From: Alphaproteobacteria bacterium
GTDB taxonomy: Bacteria; Pseudomonadota; Alphaproteobacteria; JACZXZ01
Assembly (NCBI GenBank): GCA_035625915.1
Contig: DASPOR010000188.1
Span: forward strand, 1 to 44,477
Direction: 5' to 3'
DNA length: 44,477 nucleotides
Below are positions 8,382 through 15,867 of the stretch, in pieces; position 1 is the first letter of the stretch; every line of letters starts with the position of its first letter. Under the pieces are notes generated by a model. That model saw only the letters and a list, made by a program, of their open reading frames with translations. It was not told where the DNA came from and did no database searches. The position numbers were made by a program, and so were the translations under genes.

Positions 8382-8629
8382 AGCTTCTCTACTTCGCATG
8401 GCTTAAGCAGCGTACCGGTATTGCCGCCGAGGAGGTCACACCGCCCGATTCCGTCACGAATGTGGCATCGCTGCTTGATTGGCTAAGGACCCGTGGCCCC
8501 GGCTATGCCGCGGCCCTCAGGGACTTGTCCGTAGTCCGTGTGGCGGTCAATCTCGAATATGTCCACGCAGATCATCCGCTCAGCGCCGAGGACGAGGTTG
8601 CCCTCTTTCCCCCGGTCACTGGGGGTTAG
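8378..8629 (+). CDS. moaD: Molybdopterin synthase small (sulfur carrier) subunit
   Basis: An 83-residue ubiquitin-fold sulfur carrier. As a C-terminal thiocarboxylate it delivers sulfur to precursor Z within MPT synthase together with MoaE. The hallmark C-terminal Gly-Gly is present (FPPVTGG), preceded by the typical DEVALFPP stretch, and the N-terminal KLLYFAWLKQRTG matches the first beta strands. The start is ATG 8378, inside the end of moeA (ATGA overlap). moaE begins three bases after the stop. The C-terminal diglycine must be exposed for adenylation by a MoeB-type enzyme, which is not in this window. Confidence 0.95.
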   Translation: MKLLYFAWLKQRTGIAAEEVTPPDSVTNVASLLDWLRTRGPGYAAALRDLSVVRVAVNLEYVHADHPLSAEDEVALFPPVTGG

Positions 8630-8631
8630 CG

Positions 8632-9108
8632 ATGATTCGCGTGCAAACGGCCGATTTTGATCCTGGCAAGGAAATCGAAGCGCTCGCCAAGGGCAAATAC
8701 GAGATCGGCGGGGTTGTCGTTTTCGTCGGCCTCGTGCGCGACATCGCCAAGGACAGTTCGGTGCGCTCGATGACGCTCGAGCACTACCCCGGCATGACCG
8801 AGAAGAAACTCGCGGAGATCGAAGCCGAGGCGTGCGCGCGATGGACGCTCGACGCAACGCTTATCATCCATCGCTATGGCCGGCTCGAGCCCGGCGAGCG
8901 AATCGTGTTGGTGGCCACCGCAGCAGCGCATCGCGAAGCAGCGTTCGAAGCGTGCCGCTTCCTCGTCGACTGGCTCAAGACCAAAGCGCCCTTTTGGAAA
9001 ATCGAGGAGACGGCGACAGGTTCACGTTGGGTCGACGCGCGCAATGAGGATGAAGTAGCCGCGGCCGCCTGGTCGAAACCCGGCAAAAAGCCCGACGCCG
9101 CCGCATGA
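8632..9108 (+). CDS. moaE: Molybdopterin synthase catalytic (large) subunit
   Basis: A 158-residue catalytic subunit that converts cyclic pyranopterin monophosphate to molybdopterin using the MoaD thiocarboxylate. Family features are GGVVVFVGLVRD near residue 25, LEHYPGM, the HRYGRLEPGE turn, and the active-site region WLKTKAPFWKIEE, which contains the conserved lysines. It starts at ATG 8632 directly after the moaD stop and is the last gene of the cluster. A 122-base gap with a dyad follows before the copper genes, so those are probably transcribed from their own promoter. Confidence 0.95.
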   Translation: MIRVQTADFDPGKEIEALAKGKYEIGGVVVFVGLVRDIAKDSSVRSMTLEHYPGMTEKKLAEIEAEACARWTLDATLIIHRYGRLEPGERIVLVATAAAHREAAFEACRFLVDWLKTKAPFWKIEETATGSRWVDARNEDEVAAAAWSKPGKKPDAAA

Positions 9109-9124
9109 GTTCGGATCAACTCGC

Positions 9125-9157
9125 TTGCATATGATCCAGTCGTGACTGGAATAACTT
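9125..9157 (+). promoter_or_regulatory. Candidate promoter/operator dyad upstream of the copper cluster
   Basis: A 7-base inverted repeat TCCAGTC-gt-GACTGGA occupies 9135-9150. It lies between a TTGCAT (9125-9130) and an AT-rich TAACTT (9152-9157), where a metal-responsive repressor or a MerR-type activator would be expected to bind. The spacing to a conventional -10 is long (about 21 bases). No regulator gene is adjacent, so the identity of the binder is unknown. Confidence 0.35.
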
Positions 9158-9230
9158 CGCCACGCGCTCGATCATTCCCGGCAAGGGCGTATTATGCCCG
9201 CCAAACCGGTACGGTCATCGGGGAACCAGA

Positions 9231-9740
9231 TTGAGACGACGAGCGTCGCAGCCAGCCGCCCCCCAAGCCGCCGCAGCGGCAGCCGCGCGCATGGGTATCT
9301 CGTGGTTCGCGGCCTTCGGCCTGCTGTTCCAGATATTCCTCGTCGCCAGCCACATTCATGTGGACGAGGATGGCTGGGTCGGACTTGTGCTGCCGCCGGG
9401 CGTCGCATCGTTGCCCGCCCACAATCACGATCTCGCTTTCCATCGACACGATGGCGCCCAAGAGCCGGACGACGCGGCGGCAATATCCCGCCATCGCCAC
9501 CATTCAGGCGATGCCGCCGGGCAGTCAGTTCCCGCAAACGCCAATGACCGGGTCAAGCATCCGGATTGCCAGATTTGCCAGTCGTCGCCGGTCGTTTCCG
9601 CTTCATTTATTGCCAGTACGATCGCATTCGCTCCGGCAACCGTCGTCAAATTAGCGCAGCTGCATATTGCCGACGTCGACGCGAAGCGAAGCGAAGCACG
9701 AACGCACGTTCAGCCGAGAGCACCTCCCTACCACGCCTAA
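9231..9740 (+). CDS. His-rich membrane-anchored protein, DUF2946-like, probably metal-related
   Basis: A protein of about 169 residues with one N-terminal hydrophobic segment (GISWFAAFGLLFQIFLVA) followed by a periplasmic region rich in His (SHIHVDED, HNHDLAFHRHDG, SRHRHHSG) and a CQICQ motif. Its layout is that of DUF2946-type small proteins, often found beside copper genes, with His clusters and a Cys-x2-Cys that could bind a soft metal. The start may be TTG 9231 or ATG 9291; the second gives a shorter cytoplasmic tail. It heads a plus-strand group with a predicted outer-membrane barrel, copC and a copD fusion, which supports a role in periplasmic copper. The family assignment is by motif pattern only. 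Confidence 0.65.
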   Translation: MRRRASQPAAPQAAAAAAARMGISWFAAFGLLFQIFLVASHIHVDEDGWVGLVLPPGVASLPAHNHDLAFHRHDGAQEPDDAAAISRHRHHSGDAAGQSVPANANDRVKHPDCQICQSSPVVSASFIASTIAFAPATVVKLAQLHIADVDAKRSEARTHVQPRAPPYHA

Positions 9741-10049
9741 TCCCAAAGGCCGGCGGCCGCCGGCGCACCATCGCGCGGATGCCGCGCGTCGGGCCGTATT
9801 GCGTCCGGGCGTTGCCGCAGCGCATTCAATGTCGAACGTCCGATCGTGCCCGGGTGATCGATCGGCTTCGTGGTTTGGAGAAAAACAATGAAAATGATAG
9901 GGGCTGGGGTAAGTGCCGTGTGCGCCAGTGGTGCAACTCGGAAGCATGCGACCCTAACGCATCTTGGCGACGCATATTACGGTCCGTCGCCGATACCTTC
10001 TGAATTGGAGACGCGGAAAACCGGAACTCGAAGTTTGTCCAGCCCTACT
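9741..10049. other. 309-base gap before the outer-membrane barrel gene
   Basis: A perfect 16-base palindrome, GCCGGCGGCCGCCGGC, lies at 9749-9764 just after the His-rich gene and may act as a transcription pause or weak terminator; no T run follows. An ATG at 9888 with a good ribosome site (GGAG, 7 bases away) opens a frame continuous with the next gene. However, third-position GC in 9888-10049 is poor and the signal peptide lies far inside, so I treat this part as probably non-coding or leader. Confidence 0.4.
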
Positions 10050-11009
10050 ATGACGAAGAAGAGGGTTGAACGCTTTCGTCGCACGAATGGCCGTCAACTT
10101 TGCTTCGTAGCGAGTGCCGTGGCCGCAACGCTCGCCGCGTGTTGCATTGGGATGCTCGCCGATGGGACGCCTGCTTCAGCGCATGGCGTTGCGGGCGATC
10201 GCGTATTCCCTGCGACGATCGTCATCGACGACCCTGCGGTTGGCGACGAGTTGTCATTGCCGACGTTTTCGACGATCCACAACAGTGCCACCAACGGCAA
10301 TGTCGGCTCGCGGGAGTTCGACTACGGCGCCGAATGGGACAAGACCATCACCGAAGACCTCGGCGTGAATTTCAATTTCGACTACACGGTTCTGAACTTC
10401 GACGACGGCACCAATGCAAGCGGATGGCAAGATCCGGCGTTCACCTTGAAATACAAGCTCTACGTCAACCCGGAGCATGAAATCCTGACGTCTGTCGGCG
10501 TCATACGGACGTTCGGCGGAACAGGCTCCTCCACCGTCGACAATCCCATCGGAAGCACCACGCCAACCATTTATGTCGGCAAGGGCCTGGGCGATCTGCC
10601 GGTTGATATTCTGCGTCCGTTTGCGATCACGGGTGAGTTCCAGTATCAGGTTTCCGATCAGACCACCGCGCAGGCCAACCAATGGATCATCGGCGGCTCG
10701 CTGCAATACTCGATTCCTTACCTGCAACAGCACGTGAAGGACATGGGCCTGCCCGAAATGGTCAGTCGAATGATTCCGATCGTCGAATACTCGATTACCG
10801 TGCCGTCGAATGGAGCGCCGGGCGGTGCGGTCACCGGAACCATCGCACCGGGCGTTCTCTATGAAGGGGACGCGTGGCAGCTCGGCCTCGAGGCGCTTAT
10901 TCCCGCCACAAGCGCCACCAAGACGAACGTGGGCGCCATCGCTCAATTCCATCTCTATCTCGACGACATCTTCCCTGACACTATCGGCAAACCGATCTTT
11001 GGAAATTGA
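10050..11009 (+). CDS. Predicted outer-membrane beta-barrel protein of the copper cluster
   Basis: A protein of about 319 residues with a basic start, a signal-peptide-like hydrophobic segment (RQLCFVASAVAATLAACCIG) and a probable cleavage after PASA. The mature protein has alternating aromatic/polar strands (NFNFDYTVLNF, FTLKYKLYV, TGEFQYQVSD, GAIAQFHLYLDD), typical of outer-membrane barrels. No specific porin family was recognised. It ends four bases before the copC ATG, so cotranscription with copC and the copD fusion is likely and a role in copper passage across the outer membrane is plausible. The start could instead be ATG 9888, which has a better ribosome site but poor coding character. 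The function is inferred from context, not homology. Confidence 0.65.
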   Translation: MTKKRVERFRRTNGRQLCFVASAVAATLAACCIGMLADGTPASAHGVAGDRVFPATIVIDDPAVGDELSLPTFSTIHNSATNGNVGSREFDYGAEWDKTITEDLGVNFNFDYTVLNFDDGTNASGWQDPAFTLKYKLYVNPEHEILTSVGVIRTFGGTGSSTVDNPIGSTTPTIYVGKGLGDLPVDILRPFAITGEFQYQVSDQTTAQANQWIIGGSLQYSIPYLQQHVKDMGLPEMVSRMIPIVEYSITVPSNGAPGGAVTGTIAPGVLYEGDAWQLGLEALIPATSATKTNVGAIAQFHLYLDDIFPDTIGKPIFGN

Positions 11010-11011
11010 TC

Positions 11012-11377
11012 ATGCAGAAAAGATCTCTCCCTCTTCTCGCCGCAGTCGCCCTCGCCTTGGGCACCGCGGCGGCATTCGCCCATGCTTTCCTCGACCGCGC
11101 TAGTCCTGCAGTCGGCAGCACCACGCACGGCTCACCACCCGAGGTGCGAATATGGCTTACTCAGGGGGTCGAACCGGCCTTCAGCACGATTGAAGTGACG
11201 GACGCGAGCGGAAAACGCGTCGACAAGGGCAACGCCTCGGTCGATCCAAACGACAATAAGCAACTGACGGTATCGCTGCCGAATTTGCCACCCGGAACCT
11301 ACAAAGTGACCTGGCGCGTAACGTCTGTCGACACACACCAGACTTCGGGAAATTTCACCTTCAAGGTGGAGCCGTGA
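11012..11377 (+). CDS. copC: Periplasmic copper-binding protein CopC/YobA
   Basis: A 121-residue secreted copper carrier. A signal peptide (SLPLLAAVALALGTAAAFA) should be cleaved to leave an N-terminal His (HAFLDRASP), the first ligand of the high-affinity Cu(II) site. The later VDTHQTSG supplies the Asp and His expected for the rest of that site. The Met-rich Cu(I) loop of Pseudomonas CopC is not evident, so this is likely a Cu(II)-only type. The ATG at 11012 is preferred over an in-frame TTG at 11006, and the upstream gene stops at 11009. The CopD-type fusion begins 40 bases downstream; CopC normally hands copper to CopD. Confidence 0.92.
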   Translation: MQKRSLPLLAAVALALGTAAAFAHAFLDRASPAVGSTTHGSPPEVRIWLTQGVEPAFSTIEVTDASGKRVDKGNASVDPNDNKQLTVSLPNLPPGTYKVTWRVTSVDTHQTSGNFTFKVEP

Positions 11378-11417
11378 CCAAAGGGCGTTTGATCGGGCTT
11401 CATCGGTCAGGTATGCG

Positions 11418-13457
11418 ATGGATACGCTCTATTTCCTGAGCGCTGCGGCACGGGCAAGCCACTATGCGAGCGTTGTGCTCCCGTTCGGGTCCTTTACCTG
11501 CGCGTTCGTCGTGGCTCGCCCGGCGTTCCGGCGCGTCTCGAACGAGCATGCGGAACGGCCGAAGCTGCGGCGATTTCTTTTGAGACTGGCACTTGGCGGT
11601 ACTGTCGCAGGGGCGGCGACGACCGTGCTAAATCTCTGGATGACCGCCGCCGGGATGAGCGGGCAGCCGCTTCCGGACGCATTGCGACCCGAAATTCTCG
11701 GGGCAGTGCTTACCCAGACCAAATTCGGTCATATCTGGTTGGTGCGGATTTTCGTGACCGCATTGCTTGCCGCCGTGCTCGGCTTTCTGCTCTTACGACG
11801 GCGCGAGAAGGAGAGTCTCGCAGGCGAATGCTTTGCCGCCCTGCTCGCTGCGGCACTCCTGGCTTCACTCGCCTACATCGGCCATTCCAACGACGGCACC
11901 GGAGCCGAAGGCGCCTTTCGCGTTGGCGCGGACATGGTGCATCTTCTCGCGGCCGGCGCCTGGCTTGGCGCCTTGCCGGGGTTTGTCTTCATGCTAGCCC
12001 GGGCGGGGGATCCCAAGGTGCGATACGGTCTCCGCCTCGCGCACGAGGCGGCTGTACAATTTTCGCCCCTTGGCATTGTCAGTGTATCGCTCCTGCTGCT
12101 GACGGGTACCGTGAATAGCTGGTATCTCGTGGGCTCGGTAATCGCACTCGTGGGCACCACGTACGGCTGGATTTTGCTTTTGAAGCTCGGCATTTTGGCC
12201 ATCATGCTGACGGTGGCGGCGATCAATCGCCAACGTCTTACGCCCAGGCTCGATTCATCTTCATCGTCGGCGCGGGACGCGCGCGCGACCCTCCAGGCAC
12301 TCCGACGGAATTCGACCATCGAAACTGGACTCGGTCTCATCTTGCTTTGCGTGGTGGGCGCTCTCGTCGCGGCAACGCCCGCGGCCCACGAAGAGCCGCT
12401 TTGGCCGTTCCCCTATCAACTCGACACCGTCGGCCTTGTGGTCACGCCTGAGCTTGAGGCCAAGTTCATCCTCGCGGTACTCCTCGCGCTCGGCGGCATC
12501 GGCGGAATAATCTGGGGACTGCTCAAGCGGTTTTGGTGGACTCCTCTTGGCGGGCTTGTCATGTTGGGGGCGGCGTTGGCGCTTCCGGCACCCTACCTCC
12601 TGACCGATGCTTATCCGACGAGCTTTTATCACTCGCCCGTCGCCTATGACGCGGAATCAATAAGACGAGGCGAGCAGGCTTATGACGCCAACTGTTCCGC
12701 GTGCCATGGCGCATACGGCTACGGCGATGGGCGGTTGGCGGACTCGCTGCCGATAAAGCCATCGGATCTTACGGGTGCGCATCTCCTTCATCACGGCGCC
12801 GGTACGCTTTTCTGGTGGATAAGCTATGGCATAGAGGGAACTCCCATGCCTGGATTCGACGATCGACTCGACGTGGATGCACGCTGGGACACGATAAATT
12901 TTCTCCGTGCGCAGACGGACGCCGAGCAATCGAACGGCATGGACGCCGCGGTCGAACCGTTCCGACCGATCGTCGCACCCGATTTTTTCTTTCAGCCTCT
13001 GAATCAAAATCAAGAGACGTTGAAAAGCCTCCGCGGCAGAACGAACGTGCTGCTGGTCCTTTACAGCTTGCCCGACTCAATGGCGCGGCTCGAAGCCCTC
13101 GAATCCGCAAAACCGTCCTTGGCGGTACTCGACACGCGAATCATCGCGATCGCGATGACGACCGATGCCGCGACCGAAGGACAACCGGGTTCCTTAGCAA
13201 GTCCATCGATCCTTGCCGATGCCAACCCCGATGTCGTCGCGGCTTACACGCTGTTCCGTCGCGTGCCAACCGGGGAGGGCGTCTTGCCCGTTCCACGGCA
13301 CATGGAATTCCTTATCGACCGCGCCGGGTATCTTCGCGCGCGGTGGCTGCCATCAGAGGAAAAAGGCTGGAGCGATGTCGCAATCCTGCGCCGCGAGATC
13401 GAGACGCTCAACAAAGAACCGCCGCGCGAGCCGGCGCCCGAGGGGCATGTGCATTGA
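11418..13457 (+). CDS. copD: CopD - cytochrome c - thioredoxin-fold fusion membrane protein
   Basis: A 679-residue three-part protein. Residues 1 to about 330 are a polytopic CopD copper-transport domain with about eight helices; AGAWLGALPGFVFML is a typical CopD stretch. Two further helices (about 345-400) precede a periplasmic c-type cytochrome domain with CSACH at 426-430 and a probable axial Met at 477 (GTPMPGF). From about 520 to 660 the sequence looks like a redoxin/thioredoxin fold (TNVLLVLYSLPD, then MEFLIDRAGYLRARW) but has no Cys pair. The tail ends in GHVH. Ordinary CopD is about 300 residues, so the added heme and redoxin-like domains suggest coupling of copper movement to electron transfer. 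It follows copC and ends convergent with ilvE. Confidence 0.85.
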   Translation: MDTLYFLSAAARASHYASVVLPFGSFTCAFVVARPAFRRVSNEHAERPKLRRFLLRLALGGTVAGAATTVLNLWMTAAGMSGQPLPDALRPEILGAVLTQTKFGHIWLVRIFVTALLAAVLGFLLLRRREKESLAGECFAALLAAALLASLAYIGHSNDGTGAEGAFRVGADMVHLLAAGAWLGALPGFVFMLARAGDPKVRYGLRLAHEAAVQFSPLGIVSVSLLLLTGTVNSWYLVGSVIALVGTTYGWILLLKLGILAIMLTVAAINRQRLTPRLDSSSSSARDARATLQALRRNSTIETGLGLILLCVVGALVAATPAAHEEPLWPFPYQLDTVGLVVTPELEAKFILAVLLALGGIGGIIWGLLKRFWWTPLGGLVMLGAALALPAPYLLTDAYPTSFYHSPVAYDAESIRRGEQAYDANCSACHGAYGYGDGRLADSLPIKPSDLTGAHLLHHGAGTLFWWISYGIEGTPMPGFDDRLDVDARWDTINFLRAQTDAEQSNGMDAAVEPFRPIVAPDFFFQPLNQNQETLKSLRGRTNVLLVLYSLPDSMARLEALESAKPSLAVLDTRIIAIAMTTDAATEGQPGSLASPSILADANPDVVAAYTLFRRVPTGEGVLPVPRHMEFLIDRAGYLRARWLPSEEKGWSDVAILRREIETLNKEPPREPAPEGHVH

Positions 13458-13481
13458 TCCTAGCGCCTGCGCGCGAAGCAC

Positions 13482-14375
13482 TCACGCAGCACTCGGTTTT
13501 CCCCACCGCCGGACGAGCTTGTCGTAATCCTCGAGCAAAGTCCGCGTGACACTACCAACCTCGAACTTGTATTCGCCGATCTCGGCGACCGGAGTCACCT
13601 CAGCGGCGGTGCCGCAGATGAAGACCTCCTGGGTCTTGGCAAGCTCATCGGGCATGATGGCGCGTTCGATGGTCTTGATCTGGCGATCCTTTGCAAGTCC
13701 GATGACGGTCTGGCGCGTAATGCCGTTCAAGAAACAGTCCGGCGTCGGCGTGTGCAGCTCCCCGTTTTGGACCAAGAAGACGTTCGCACCCGTCGCCTCG
13801 GCGATGCGCCCGCGCCAATCGAGCATGAGCGCATCCGCATAGCCCGCGCGCTCGGCTGCGTGCTTGCTGATCGTGCAGATCATGTAGAGGCCGGCCGCCT
13901 TGCTCGACGTCGGCGCCGTGTTCGGAGACGGCCGGGCGTACTTCGCCCATCCGAGCCTAATCCCCCTCATGCGCGCCTCGGGCGAAAAATAGGACGGCCA
14001 CGGCCAGGTGGCGATTGCGAGATGAATTTTGCTTTGCTGGGCGGATACCCCCATGACTTCGCTGCCGCGCCAAGCGACCGGCCGCACGTAGCCGTCGACG
14101 ATACCATTCGCCTTTACAACCGCATCGCAAGCGCGATCGATTTCCTCGACCGACCAAGGAATCTCGAAGTCGAGCCCGCGCGCCGACGCTACCAGACGCT
14201 CGGTGTGTTCAGTGAGCTTGAAGATAATACCGCCATAGACACGCTCGCCTTCGAAGACGCAGCTTGCGTAGTGAAGTCCGTGGGTCAGGACATGTACCTT
14301 CGCATCGCGCCACGGAACGAGTTTGCCGTCGAACCAGATCTCTCCATCACGATCGTCAAAAGGAATAAGCGCCAT
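13482..14375 (-). CDS. ilvE: Branched-chain amino acid aminotransferase (class IV)
   Basis: A PLP-dependent transaminase that interconverts Leu, Ile and Val with their 2-oxo acids, using glutamate. The protein is 297 residues from ATG 14375. Class IV features include VLTHGLHYASCVFEGERVY near the N-terminus, the likely PLP lysine K159 in TSSKAAGLY, and the cofactor loop RGRIAEATGANVFLV. An upstream in-frame start would add 24 residues without family support. It is divergent from the MarR-type gene and convergent with the copD fusion. D-amino-acid transaminase is a related alternative, but length and motifs fit IlvE better. Confidence 0.93.
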   Translation of the reverse strand: MALIPFDDRDGEIWFDGKLVPWRDAKVHVLTHGLHYASCVFEGERVYGGIIFKLTEHTERLVASARGLDFEIPWSVEEIDRACDAVVKANGIVDGYVRPVAWRGSEVMGVSAQQSKIHLAIATWPWPSYFSPEARMRGIRLGWAKYARPSPNTAPTSSKAAGLYMICTISKHAAERAGYADALMLDWRGRIAEATGANVFLVQNGELHTPTPDCFLNGITRQTVIGLAKDRQIKTIERAIMPDELAKTQEVFICGTAAEVTPVAEIGEYKFEVGSVTRTLLEDYDKLVRRWGKPSAA

Positions 14376-14441
14376 GTCGTTCCGCCCTTTGTCAAATTCA
14401 GATCGGCGCATCCTTTGCGATCCGGCGCCGACGGGAATGTC

Positions 14442-14477
14442 TTGCATGACGTAACATTAGGCGGCATATACGTCAAC
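14442..14477 (+). promoter_or_regulatory. Candidate promoter for the MarR-type gene
   Basis: TTGCAT (14442-14447) and CATATA (14465-14470) are 17 bases apart. A transcript from here would begin almost at the GTG 14478, so the mRNA might be leaderless or nearly so. The AGGCGG at 14460-14464 is the only weak ribosome site. Confidence 0.25.
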
Positions 14478-14963
14478 GTGGCTGACTTAAAATCGGGTTT
14501 CAATCAACTGTTCTTGCGCGAGGAAGAGCTTCGGCGCGGCATGGAACTTTTGTTCTTTGCCTACCGCGACTTTGCTGCGGAACCCGACGGATTGTTGACG
14601 CGGCATAAGTTCGGGCGCGCTCATCACCGGGTGATCTATTTCGTCGGCCGTTATCCCGGCATCAGCGTGACGGAGCTTTTGAACATCCTCAAGATCACCA
14701 AGCAAAGCCTCTCCCGCGTGCTGGGGCAGCTTGTGCGCGAGGGCGTTGTACTCCAAAAGCCGGGCCCGAACGACCGTCGGCAGCGCCGCCTCGAATTGAC
14801 GGCAAAGGGGATCGACATCGAAGACGCGCTCACACGCCGTCAGCGCGAGCGGTTCGCACGCGCCTTCCGCAACGCCGGTGCGGACGCGGTTGAGGGATTT
14901 CGCCAAGTCCTGCTTCAGCTCGTCAACGAGCGCGACCAGACCCGCTTTCGTGCCCCGCAATAG
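14478..14963 (+). CDS. petP: MarR-family transcriptional regulator (PetP-like)
   Basis: A 161-residue winged-helix regulator from GTG 14478. The recognition region is NILKITKQSLSRVLGQL, followed by the wing (KPGPNDRRQRRLELTAKG), typical MarR elements. The N-terminus EELRRGMELLFFAYRDF matches the alphaproteobacterial subgroup that sits immediately before a PetR-type response regulator. In Rhodobacter the PetP/PetR pair lies beside petABC and influences cytochrome bc1 expression; here petABC is at 39168-41778. The frame stays open far upstream (from 13752), but that part lies opposite ilvE and is not family-like. TTG 14442 is an alternative start. The petR-like gene begins 33 bases downstream. 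Confidence 0.85.
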   Translation: MADLKSGFNQLFLREEELRRGMELLFFAYRDFAAEPDGLLTRHKFGRAHHRVIYFVGRYPGISVTELLNILKITKQSLSRVLGQLVREGVVLQKPGPNDRRQRRLELTAKGIDIEDALTRRQRERFARAFRNAGADAVEGFRQVLLQLVNERDQTRFRAPQ

Positions 14964-14996
14964 GCGGCCGTCCCACTCCCCTGCTATACTCCGACA

Positions 14997-15686
14997 ATGA
15001 CCGACGACGCCCCTCACGTCCTTGTTGTCGATGACGACAAACGCCTGCGCGAGCTTCTGCGCCGCTATTTGTCCGAGAACGGGTTTCGAGTCACGACGGC
15101 CGGGAATGCCGTCGAAGCGTGGGCGAAGCTTGAAGGCCTTGCCTTCGATCTCATTGTGCTTGACGTCATGATGCCGGGCCAAAACGGGCTCGACTTCACC
15201 GAATCGTTGCGCCGCAAAAGCCAGGTGCCGATCCTCATGCTCACCGCAATGGGCGAATCCCGCGACCGCATCAGAGGTCTCGAACGAGGTGCGGACGATT
15301 ATCTGCCGAAGCCGTTCGAGCCGCGCGAGATCGTGCTTCGTATTCAGCGGATATTGAGTCGTGTGCCGACTCAACCTGCACTTGAACCACTCACACAGGT
15401 ACGCCTCGGCGCCTTTGTGTTCGATTTGCGTCGCGAGGAATTGACCCGTGACGGCGAGTTAATCAAGCTGACCGAAAGCGAGGCACGGCTACTCAAGGTT
15501 CTGGCGAGCCACGCGGGTGAGCCACTCGAACGTCGACACCTCGCGGCAGAAAGCGATATGTCCGGTAGCGCGCGAACGGTGGACGTTCAGGTCACTCGAC
15601 TGCGACGCAAGATCGAACCCGATCCGCGCATACCGCGCTATCTTCAAACCGTTCGCGGCAAGGGCTATTTGCTGCGGCCCGATTGA
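14997..15686 (+). CDS. petR: OmpR-family response regulator (PetR-like)
   Basis: A 229-residue two-domain regulator. The receiver domain (about 1-122) has the acidic pocket VVDDD, phosphoacceptor D56 in LIVLDVMMPG, and conserved K105 in DYLPKPFEP. The C-terminal winged helix (about 135-229) shows LTESEARLLKVLASH, the recognition helix around SARTVDVQVTRLRRKI, and the wing RTVRGKGYLL. The MarR-response regulator order matches Rhodobacter PetP-PetR, which has been linked to cytochrome bc1 expression. The histidine kinase 181 bases downstream is the obvious partner candidate. A TATACT lies six bases before the ATG, without a matching -35. Confidence 0.93.
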   Translation: MTDDAPHVLVVDDDKRLRELLRRYLSENGFRVTTAGNAVEAWAKLEGLAFDLIVLDVMMPGQNGLDFTESLRRKSQVPILMLTAMGESRDRIRGLERGADDYLPKPFEPREIVLRIQRILSRVPTQPALEPLTQVRLGAFVFDLRREELTRDGELIKLTESEARLLKVLASHAGEPLERRHLAAESDMSGSARTVDVQVTRLRRKIEPDPRIPRYLQTVRGKGYLLRPD

Positions 15687-15733
15687 GAAGTTGTGTGGAT
15701 GATTCAACCTGCGGGGTAAGGCGCCGCCCGCGA

Positions 15734-15783
15734 CCGGGCTCGATCCCGGCGTTTTGACCGATTGGGTCTGCGACCCCAATCGG
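15734..15783 (+). terminator. Two adjacent hairpins between petR and the kinase gene
   Basis: The first hairpin is CCGGG-ctcgat-CCCGG (15734-15749) followed by cgTTTT, a weak intrinsic terminator shape. The second is a perfect 9-base inverted repeat, CCGATTGGG (15758-15766) and CCCAATCGG (15775-15783), with an 8-base loop and no T run. Together they could end petPR transcription or attenuate read-through into the kinase. Confidence 0.35.
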
Positions 15784-15867
15784 CGGTCGGTGGCATAACA
15801 CAGGATGGCTTGGAGTGCGACGAGGTGATATGGAATCGGTGCCGAATTAACGAAGCGGAGCGTCACT

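Noticed and set aside
9888..10049. Extended N-terminus of the barrel gene from ATG 9888
   Set aside because: The ribosome site is good, but coding composition is poor and the signal peptide would lie about 75 residues inside; left as an alternative only.
13752..14477. A much longer MarR gene beginning at 13752
   Set aside because: The upstream part is opposite ilvE and has no MarR similarity; family-like sequence begins near 14478.
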